From: Coemansia sp. RSA 1804
Lineage: Eukaryota; Kickxellomycota; Kickxellomycetes; Kickxellales; Kickxellaceae
DNA length: 25,835 bases
NCBI GenBank assembly: GCA_027578815.1
Contig: JANBTH010000218.1
Location: forward strand, 1 to 25,835
Direction of reading: 5' to 3'
Shown piece by piece: positions 18,025 to 25,835 of this stretch. The notes under the pieces were generated by a model, which ran no database searches, was not told where the DNA came from, and was given only the letters and a program-made list of their open reading frames with translations. Every line of letters starts with the position of its first letter. The stretch's first letter is position 1. The translations under genes were made by a program, and so were the position numbers.

Positions 18025-18798
18025 TTAAGTCTTTGTCATCACTCTGGTGTGTCTGCTACATCGGCCACTCTGCAAACATATTGAAGGTTAATACACCATC
18101 TTCTGAGGAAGCCATCCATGCACATTACTTTTGTTTTTCAATACAAAGGTCTAGCGTGGGCCATTCCAAAAAAATCATTAAGAAAATCTTACCATTTGCG
18201 ACAGCAATGAGTCAAAGTCAACATCGTCATCGGCACATGCAAACGTAGGCAGGGATCCAGCCTCATCGTCCCATGATGGCCCTGTGTAAACGTTCTATAT
18301 ATACTCAGAGTGGGTATAAACGCTCATTAGCATGTCGGTTTTTTTAAAACAGGACACAGCATAGAAATCTATATACTGTCCATTAAATGGCATATGGAAA
18401 TCCAAACTACAATCCCAACCTACCTTTCTCTTCTTCCCTAGCCCTTTCCCGGTTCTTTTACTCGCAATGTGCGTTTTATTATCAGCAAGCAGAAGCGGCT
18501 CCGCTGGTGAAGCATCAATAGGCCCGCTCTTTGTATTTGTCTTATCATCTTTATCAGGCTGGTTAGTTGTCTGCTTCAAGTGTTCATGCGAATTCTGCGC
18601 ATTTGCGCTGGATGTTAATCCCAAGGGCAATGATGTTGTTAACTGTGCTGACGGAGCTGCACTCTTGTGCGTTGAACCACTAGTTATATCCTTTGGCTGG
18701 CTTACTGGCGGAAAAGTCCCATCTGTCGCCCTATTCCATGAGAATCTCTTGAATCGAACAGACCGTTTCAAAGACAACGGTGTCTCAACCACAGACAT
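18025..18798 (-). CDS. Hypothetical nuclear-type protein, three exons
   Basis: Reconstructed by eye as exon 1 18798-18424 (125 codons), exon 2 18294-18193 (34 codons) and exon 3 18069-18025 (14 codons plus TAA). All junctions are phase 0. Intron 1 (18423-18295) starts GTAGGT, has CTAAT near its 3' end and ends TATAG; intron 2 (18192-18070) starts GTAAGA and ends TTTGCAG. The 173-residue product has a basic N-terminus (LKRSVRFKRFSWNR), a Ser/Thr/Pro-rich low-complexity middle, a nuclear-signal-like KRTGKGLGKKRK, and an acidic stretch ADDDVDFDSLLSQM across exon 2. No family was recognised. If intron 2 is retained, translation stops at 18178 after VRFS. The start is the first ATG. Exon 3 is the least certain part. 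Confidence 0.6.
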
Positions 18799-18894
18799 TA
18801 TATAAAACAGATAGACAATAAGTAGAACACAATACAACGGCTCTTCTATGAGCTGCTACTGGTCAAGGATCAATGCCAAAATGTACATGTACCA

Positions 18895-18906
18895 AACCCC
18901 CCCCCA
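18895..18906 (-). promoter_or_regulatory. T-G9-TT element upstream of the - strand gene
   Basis: Read on the - strand this is T, nine G, TT, about 100 bp before the ATG at 18798. It is identical to the element upstream of the SCP2 gene and in the same orientation relative to the gene. Confidence 0.3.
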
Positions 18907-19064
18907 AGACGACAATAGCTCCCGGGTAATATATAGGATACAAGATAATGATATTGTCTGAACAAAAACAATCTCAATTGGTGAAGAAAATGCAGTTTAA
19001 ATCAAGAACATATCCCAGAAAACTCATGTACCAAGAATCCAAGTATCCAGCTTACGGGCAAACG

Positions 19065-19070
19065 CACGTG
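19065..19070. promoter_or_regulatory. CACGTG E-box in the divergent promoter
   Basis: A CACGTG core within GCACGTGA, 267 bp before DIM1 and 267 bp from the start of the divergent gene. It is the same core as the two 12-bp palindromes elsewhere in the window. Confidence 0.3.
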
Positions 19071-19336
19071 AATCCGTTTTTTGCACGCAATGGCTGATTT
19101 AATACATATAAATCTGATTCCGCATAATGCGATTGGTTAAATTCTGTCAACTTTTTTTTCTCTCTCTCCCTTTATTTTATTTCATCGGCGAGACAGAAAT
19201 GGCGCTGAACAAGACATAAAACAACCCACTTTGTCCCTCTCTGCATCTTTTTCTTCTTCAAATTGTACTGAAACAAAATACTCTTGTCTTTTTTCAAACC
19301 CTTGTAAAGTGTGTTGTTGCAGGATACTGCTGCAGG

Positions 19337-20365
19337 ATGCCAAAGGTCACAATACAGCAGTTGCGGAAGCGCAACCAAGTATCTGCAACGAACGCAACAA
19401 ACAAGCCACGTACAATCGGCTCGCCATATGACAAGTCGCAGCGCAAGCCTAACGGATTAACAGGGAGTAGTAATGGCGCAGCTGAGAACACGCGCCATTT
19501 CGGCCCAATGTTCAACAAGGATCTTGGCCAGCACATCTTGATCAATCCGCTCGTTTCGCAAGGCATCGTCGACAAAGCCAATCTGAAGCAAACAGACACA
19601 GTTCTAGAGGTTGGTCCCGGTACAGGAAATCTTACAGTGAAGATATTGGAACAGGCAAAGAAGGTGATAGCGTGCGAAGCCGATGCCAGACTTGCGGCGG
19701 AGCTCACAAAACGTGTGCAAGGCGGACCATTCCAATACAAGCTTGAGATTCTCCAGGGCGATGTAATGAAGCGCGATCTGCCGTTCTTTGACGTGTGTAT
19801 ATCAAACACGCCGTATCAGATTTCTTCGCCACTGACATTTAAGCTGATATTCCACCGACCAATATTCCGGTGTGCGGTCCTCATGTTCCAGCGCGAATTC
19901 GCATTGCGGCTTATTGCACGGCCAGGAGACTCGCTTTATGGGCGCTTGTCGATTAACTGCCAACTCTATGCCAAGGTGACGCATATAATGAAAGTCGGCA
20001 AGAACAACTTTAAACCGCCGCCAAACGTAGAAAGCAGCGTGGTGAAGATTGAGCCTCTCAACCCACCACCACCCGTTGACTTTGAAGAGTGGGATGGACT
20101 GGTACGCATTGCGTTTACACGCAAGCACAAAACCCTTGCAGCAAACTTCAAGCCGACCGCGACGATGCAGCTTCTTGAAGACAATTACAAGACTTTCTGC
20201 GCTGCCAACGATGTTATGCTTGAGGACGGGTTTGTCATGAAGGAAAAGGTGCTGGGCGTTCTGAATCAGACTGGTTATTCCGACTCACGCGCTGCGAAAA
20301 TGGACATTGATGACTTTCTGAAGCTTTTGTCTGCGTTCCATGATGCTGGAATTCACTTTTGCTAG
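19337..20365 (+). CDS. DIM1: 18S rRNA (adenine-N6,N6)-dimethyltransferase Dim1
   Basis: Methylates the two adjacent adenines in the 3'-terminal loop of 18S rRNA, using S-adenosylmethionine, and also serves in small-subunit maturation in the nucleolus. The 342-residue protein has the KsgA/Dim1 Rossmann fold: motif I VLEVGPGTGNLT at 89-100, the acidic ribose-binding residue E114, D142 in LQGDVMK, and the catalytic NTPY at 157-160 followed by QISSPL. The eukaryotic Dim1 block KVGKNNFKPPPNVESSVVKI and the later EWDGLVRIAFTRKHKTL are both intact. An N-terminal extension of about 50 residues is basic. Yeast and human proteins are about 315 aa, so the length is normal. The start is the first ATG of the frame. 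No introns. Confidence 0.96.
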   Translation: MPKVTIQQLRKRNQVSATNATNKPRTIGSPYDKSQRKPNGLTGSSNGAAENTRHFGPMFNKDLGQHILINPLVSQGIVDKANLKQTDTVLEVGPGTGNLTVKILEQAKKVIACEADARLAAELTKRVQGGPFQYKLEILQGDVMKRDLPFFDVCISNTPYQISSPLTFKLIFHRPIFRCAVLMFQREFALRLIARPGDSLYGRLSINCQLYAKVTHIMKVGKNNFKPPPNVESSVVKIEPLNPPPPVDFEEWDGLVRIAFTRKHKTLAANFKPTATMQLLEDNYKTFCAANDVMLEDGFVMKEKVLGVLNQTGYSDSRAAKMDIDDFLKLLSAFHDAGIHFC

Positions 20366-20393
20366 CATTTTCCTTCGCTTTATTAAAAAACTA

Positions 20394-20405
20394 TATCACG
20401 TGATA
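20394..20405. promoter_or_regulatory. E-box palindrome TATCACGTGATA upstream of coatomer zeta
   Basis: The same perfect 12-bp palindrome as at 2509-2520, here in the 176-bp gap between DIM1 and the coatomer zeta gene, 137 bp before the ATG. The position suggests it serves the downstream gene. Confidence 0.5.
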
Positions 20406-20541
20406 CAGACTGTCATTTTTTGTTTTGCGATTCTGCTTCTCAAAATCTAAACATTGCTTTTTTTCTTTCCTTCCCTTCTATAATCTACACATTTCATTTT
20501 ATTTTTTCCTTTAAAGATACCACACATAACCAGAGGCAAAG

Positions 20542-21096
20542 ATGGGCAATCTGTCGCTGTACACGACGCGGGCGGTAATCCTTATGGACAGCGAGGGCAA
20601 CAGGCTTGTTGCAAAGTACTTTACTCGTGGCCAGACAGTGCAAAACTACAAGACGCTGAAGGAGCAGCAAAAGTTTGAGAGTGGACTATTCACAAAAACG
20701 CGCAAATCCAATAGCGAAGTTGTAATGTACGATGGCCAAACAGTACTGTTCAAGTACATCAATGACGTGTACTTTTACTTGATTGGAAATCCAGAGGAGA
20801 ACGAGCTTTTACTTGGGGCAATTCTGAATGGCTTGACTGAGGCAATCTCCCAGCTTCTGAGCTTCAACATCGACAAACGCAGCATTCTGGATAACCTCGA
20901 TATGGTTGTGCTTGCGCTTGACGAGGCACTTGACGACGGCATAGCGCTGGAGACCGATCCAAACGCAATAGCTGCCAATGTGTCGAAGCGTGGAGTGGAT
21001 ACGATTGATGTTTCGCTGTCAAATCTCAACGAGCAGACCGTCATGGATGCATACAAGCTTGCAAAGGAACGCCTTAACCTTGCGCTTCTCAGATAA
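20542..21096 (+). CDS. RET3: Coatomer subunit zeta
   Basis: Small subunit of the COPI coat, which drives retrograde Golgi-to-ER and intra-Golgi transport. It pairs with gamma-COP in the adaptor-like subcomplex. The 184-residue protein has the longin-like zeta/sigma adaptin fold throughout: LYTTRAVILMDSEGNRLVAK near the start, YKTLKEQQKFE, then FKYINDVYFYLIG and NPEENELLLGAILNGLTEAI, and LDNLDMVVLALDEALDDGI. The length matches yeast Ret3 and animal COPZ. Compared with clathrin sigma adaptins, this last motif and the overall spacing favour zeta-COP. The start is the first ATG, after a pyrimidine-rich leader and 137 bp downstream of the E-box palindrome. No introns. RET3 is the yeast symbol. Confidence 0.93.
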   Translation: MGNLSLYTTRAVILMDSEGNRLVAKYFTRGQTVQNYKTLKEQQKFESGLFTKTRKSNSEVVMYDGQTVLFKYINDVYFYLIGNPEENELLLGAILNGLTEAISQLLSFNIDKRSILDNLDMVVLALDEALDDGIALETDPNAIAANVSKRGVDTIDVSLSNLNEQTVMDAYKLAKERLNLALLR

Positions 21097-21589
21097 CTGT
21101 GTTAGGTATACTAATCGCTTTCCGCCTCATTATGTTGCTTCTTTTTCGATTTTTGGTTGCTTTTGGTTTGAAAACTAGTACCTTTTGATACAAAATATCA
21201 TCTTGAACAGCAGCTTCTGGACATTTTTGATCAATCGAACGCGGTGAAAAAGGAAAAAAAACGCTTCCAACTCTAGAAACGATTGTTTCGTTTTCAGCAA
21301 ACCTGAGTGACTTGAGGATGGAAAACCAACTCTTGTTTTTTTTTAAAGAAAGTTAATTCACATTCTTTTGCTCCCTTCCTTTTGCTGATAGCATATTTCT
21401 CTACTCTTTGTCATTATAACATTGCAGACGCTGCTCTTTTTTATTTTTGTATCTTATTCATTCCACAATCATATTTGACATATCACATCGACACAGCATT
21501 AATTACTTGAGGGCTCCTTTTCACACGATAATCTATTTGTTCCTCTTTCAACGTAAATCCCCTTTCATTCGTAATTATCTTGTGTGGGA
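21097..21589. other. Spacer before the BEACH-type gene
   Basis: 493 bp, AT-rich and pyrimidine-rich, holding the coatomer zeta 3' end and the promoter and leader of the next gene. No gene or clear TATA box was identified. Confidence 0.5.
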
Positions 21590-24500
21590 ATGTCCACCAC
21601 CCAGCGAAACCGTTCACAGAGTCCGTCCGATTGCGTAAGCTGTCAGCAACTGGTACAGGGTGACATAGGCAATTTCCAGTCTATCAACACACAAGAGCTG
21701 TATAGCCGAATAAAGACCGGGCAATGGTCCTTAATTGATACTGATGACTGGAGAGTAAGTTTGATATTGCTACTTCCGAGCTTGGACAAATTAAGGAAAG
21801 GGTTCCTTTTCAATACTGGTATAAGGAGCTAGATAGAGGCGACCTGTAAGCAAGCCCTCAGCAACAATTTAAAGACTTTCAACATACAAGGGCTCGTATT
21901 GTGGCTGTCTAAGCTGTTCTCATATTAATTGTACCTTGTTATTGATTAAATCATTACAAGTTTGTGTAGCTCTTCTCGGAAATAATGGAGCAATGTGGAT
22001 TTGTCGAGGGGTCGAAAACACAAGCGATAAATAAAACGGTGCGAGATAGCCTGGACTCTCGGAGCCAGAATGGCCTTAGTGCATGCCAGACTCTTCCTTC
22101 AAGGGTTGCCATTGTTGCAATCCTGGTGTTGGAAACAGCTTTAAAATACCTAAAGAATAATGGTACCGCCGATAGCAACACACCCATTAGTCTCAGCAAC
22201 ACCATCAGTTTGGAGCGTGTTTGTATATCAGTCCAATTCGCTGGATGGGTCTGCGGCAATCCATTGAACCGCCGAGTTCTGTTGCACCATGATATTTTTT
22301 TGCTTGTCTGTCAAGCGCTTTCAGCTATGCGTGTCGACAAAAGTGATGTATTCAATGCGTTTGAACCAGAGCTTTTGGATATCGGCGACACAACTATAAC
22401 TGTTCCCGATATATGCAACTATTCCTGGGAATCTGCGCTGTATAGGAGTAGCCCTATTATCTACACTCACGATTGTTTAGTCTGTTACAAGCCTAGAACC
22501 AGTGGCAATGTATCTGCTGCACGCAGACATGCTCATCGGATGTCAGGGGTAAAGACAGAACAACTAGCGACAGAAGCAGGAGCAGTGGTGCCAACATTCG
22601 GAAAGAGCACTTTGTTTCAAAACGTTATGTCTTTGCTGGTTCGCCTGCTTGACCCGGAAAGGATTTTCTGCAGATATCTGCTTAATATTGAGAGTATCCA
22701 CTCTCTTGCTGGTTTCAGTCTTGTCAACACACATGATTTTCCTAGTGAGCTGCTCTGCGAGCTGGTTCACATATGGCGGCGTCTTGAGGGATTGCCTTCG
22801 CGCTCGAGATTCAGCCCTACGGTTGTTTCATTGTGCTGTGCCATTGGGAGTGCTGTTGCTTCTGGATGGATTGACGCTCAGCTATCCAAGCAGCATGAAT
22901 TACTTTCCATAATTTCCAAAGCTATGGGCTGGCTCGACATTGACGAGGCATATCTTGCTTGGCGGCTAGTTATTCTTCTTGGTGAGCAGCACCCAGAGCT
23001 ATCCAGATGGGATATCAGTCTGGAAGCAAGGGTTGCTGGCTTTTGGAAGGCGACGTTGGAGCGTTCAATAGAATATATTCAAACTGACGATATATCGAAC
23101 CAAAGCGCGGATCATGGTATCGCCCAACATCGTTCTTTGGACAATGCAGACATAAAAGCCCTAGATCAGATATTCTCAGCCGAGACTCAGTCATTGTTGC
23201 TCACCAACACCTTGGAAATGCCCCTTTATCCTCGTGTGTCTGGTTCTCAGCAAGCAAATTCATCGTGGATTCGACCAGGCGATATATCTGTTTATGTAGC
23301 AGATATCGATAGCTTAATTCCGGACACGCGGTTTCGCCGAGCCCTGGACACAGTTATTGCAGCTATCTCTCAAATAACAGAGGTTCATGATGATTTACCG
23401 CCGCTTGTTGTTGCCAGTCTTGCGGCTATACATAAGCTGTTTACTCTAGTGGCCATCACTAAAGACAGCAACAACACCAGCAAAAACAATGACGATGGTG
23501 ATGGCGATGGCGATGAGGATGATCTTGAGAGCAACCGGGTGCTAATCTTTGAGTATGTACGGTTTTTGTGGAGAATATGGCTTCTTGAGCTCCCGATCGC
23601 ACTGGCACGCTGCGTATTCCGCACAGTGAGCATGGTAGTGTGGGACATGCTTCTTTCCTTGAAATTTGAACATGTTCTGATTGACGGCATTACTAGCAAT
23701 GGAAGAACACCCTCGCTCATATCTGGAACTGCGCGACGGGTTTACGTGCTGATCGGCTGGCTGTTGTCGCGCTCAGACCCTATTGGCTCGGCTGATAGTC
23801 AAGGCATTCTTGAGTCAGCAATATGCAAGCTAGCATTCAGCCGAATCACAAGCACAGTAGCTGCAACGTCGAAAGCCGAGCACATGCGCTTCCTCACTGC
23901 CGGAAATACAGTAGCCTTTTCAGCAGCGAGCTCTCGTAGTGGAAAGGACACAGGCTGTCTGCAGTCTATCTATGTATCACAGGCGCTGATGATGATCAGC
24001 TGGTTGAACATTGATAAATTCCGTGCTTATCTGCATGAGACACAAGCCATGGTGTTCCTCATATCAGCTATACGGGGTTTGAGTCCAATTATCGAGTCTC
24101 TTTCTAAAAGCCAGTCGACAGAGTTTATAACCCAGAGCTTTGATAACCTGTCGATTGTCAGCATCCCAGAAGAAAGCGCATGGAATCTTGCGGGCTGTCA
24201 GCCTGAGACCACACATCTCGATCAAGTGGACGCACTTACTTGCAGGTTGATGAATCTGATTTACATCGCTATACGCGGGCACTGTGATGAAAGTCAGGAA
24301 ACTGGAAGAGAGGGGGCTCAGTACAAAGCTGCACTATCTGAAGCAGCATATTCTACATTGCTTGCGACGGAAGTCAAAACAGTCCCAAGCATTGCTTGGC
24401 AGCTATGCAATGCAAGAATTGACGACGGTTTTGGATCGAGTAGCGAATCCAGTTCCTTGGTATTCCTGTCTGCTCTTGCATCAAATCGCGTGCCACAGCT

Positions 24501-25835
24501 TGCGATGTTTTCTAAGGAATTGTCCATCTACACTCTTTGCTGGCTGCTTTCGGGTTCTTATAATGCAGCCATTACATTTGGGGACGTACGAGTCGGCCAG
24601 AAGCAAAGGCTCGACACCGCTCAGAAATGGATGACGTTTGTGATAAGCTGGATAGTGCCCGATGACATCAACAGCCTTGCTACGATTATACAGCACACGC
24701 GACTTCTGCGTACTCTTCGAATCTCATTTCTTGATGCATTATATTTGGCGGATGGCTCACAGAACCTCACGGCGATGATTAAGAGCCTTGTCAAATGCGA
24801 TATACTCCAAGAGTTGCTGGGGCTTGCCCAACTCGTTTGTACTATTGATCCAAGCTGCGAATCCGTAAGCGGGTCGTTATTTTCAAGTTTTGGGAGTCGG
24901 TCGAGACATGGGAGGTTGAACAACAGCGAAGATATTGGAAGATGCGTTGGTGAACTCGTTTGCGAACTTACCAAGCTTGTAGCGCTACTGATCCATGAGT
25001 TACCAGAGGCCAAGAGCATTTTTGCCGGTCTTGGCGGGTACAAAGCAATCCACTTATGTATCGCCACTACTACGCAGACCAGCGCTACTGCGGCCTGTCT
25101 TCCGCTTGCTGAGGGCGTTATGTCTCTTCTTTCCGGTGTCGGGGTGCCATATAAACGTCAAAACCGAACTGAACGAGGTTTCGACAAAGACTGGATACCT
25201 ACCTTGACTATTCTGTGCTCCAGGCTTAGTCTGGCTGACTGTGTTCCTGTGCATCAGTTTATTACACAGTGGTGCAAAGATGATCTACACGTGTGCTTGT
25301 ATTGGTCTCAAAGCACTATAGCGCGTCAGAGCATTGAGCGGATTCAAAATCTCATAACAGATGGTGTGCATCTTGAGCTGGAAAGCGCTAAGCGCCATGC
25401 TCTAATAGCAGAGTATCTAAGGAGCTTGGAGCGTATGCTTGTTGCAGTTATGAGCAAAAGCATGTGCGTCTCTGACCTCAAACTTGCTTTACGCACGCTT
25501 GTATCCGGGCTAAGCATGGATACGTCTGACAGCGAGCCACTTGTGGATACTAATGAAGTTTCCGAGCTTAGCTTCATGCTTCGTCGTATGCTGGCTTCGG
25601 TGCTGCTTAGGTGTGCCGAGCGTGAAGTGGGTGGAAGCTATTTTAGCTTTGGGGGTTATGGCGGTGCTATTTGTTCTACTAATTTTTACAGAGTTCCAGA
25701 GCGAGGCTTCACTTTCACTGCTTGGATAAACCCAAAAAGCACTACGCGCCAAAATAAGCATTGGCAGCACCTGTTATCCAAACGATCGCATGGTGCGCTT
25801 CAGTCGCTAGAAAACTCTGAAAATGCTAGTCAACA
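21590..25835 (+). CDS. Very large BEACH-family protein, 5' part only
   Basis: Exon 1 21590-21754 (55 codons), then a phase-0 intron 21755-21969 (GTAAGT...GTGTAG), then an exon open from 21970 to the window edge (1288 codons), so at least 1343 residues are encoded and the gene continues. Most of it is a helical, Leu-rich, armadillo-like region with an Asp/Asn/Gly low-complexity insert near residues 554-577. At about residues 1279-1315 the segment YFSFGGYGGAICSTNF, then GFTFTAWINPKS, matches the start of the concanavalin-like domain found ahead of the PH-BEACH module in neurobeachin, LYST and Alfy proteins. Those proteins act in membrane traffic and autophagy. The PH, BEACH and WD40 parts would lie beyond the window. 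Which BEACH subfamily this is cannot be settled here. Confidence 0.75.

Larger units (their letters stand above)
18799..19336. other. Divergent promoter region between the unknown gene and DIM1
   Basis: 538 bp shared by two genes that diverge. It contains nine C in a row (18897-18905), the palindrome GTACATGTAC at 18883-18892 and a CACGTG core at 19065-19070. The 3' part is pyrimidine-rich towards DIM1. No gene is supported here. Confidence 0.6.

Overview
The window looks like nuclear DNA of a fungus. It carries eukaryotic single-copy genes (cohesin RAD21, 18S rRNA dimethylase DIM1, coatomer zeta, a BEACH-type giant protein) and an RRG9/neugrin-type mitochondrial gene. Most genes have no introns; the few introns I infer are short (about 120-215 bp), GT-AG and phase 0. 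Low intron density, AT-rich spacers and this gene set would fit an early-diverging lineage such as Kickxellomycotina. That placement is an inference, not something the sequence proves.

Layout. Positions 1-2907 hold no convincing gene, although a hydrophobic open frame at 1561-1827 deserves a look. Then, all on the + strand: RAD21 (2908-4935), an RRG9-like mitochondrial protein (5310-6023) and a tandem SCP2 sterol-carrier protein ending in the peroxisomal signal AKL (6607-7476). From 8.7 to 17.7 kb the window changes character. Four Cys-rich genes (8790-9089, 12738-13619, 15679-15933, 17437-17697), all on the + strand, sit in unusually long spacers (3.6, 2.1 and 1.5 kb). All four share the signature CxCxxC, and three end in a Cys/His tail (HCHC, HCHCHH, HCCHCC). 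I recognise no named family for them; they look like candidate metal-binding, metallothionein-like proteins. The largest is a 293-residue protein with eleven CxCxxC motifs on a Lys/Ala/Glu-rich scaffold. This cluster is the best candidate for an undescribed system here.

The right part returns to compact housekeeping DNA. It has a three-exon gene of unknown function on the - strand (18025-18798, reconstructed from splice sites), DIM1 (19337-20365), the coatomer zeta subunit (20542-21096), and the 5' part of a very large gene (21590 to beyond 25835). That last gene has one intron and reaches a concanavalin-like domain typical of BEACH proteins just before the window ends.

Regulatory signals include two MluI cell-cycle boxes (ACGCGT) upstream of RAD21, a 12-bp palindrome TATCACGTGATA seen twice (before RAD21 and before coatomer zeta), and a T-G9-TT element on the coding strand upstream of both the SCP2 gene and the - strand gene. 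Good TATA boxes precede the SCP2 gene and two of the Cys-rich genes. No rRNA, tRNA, transposon or CRISPR array was recognised.
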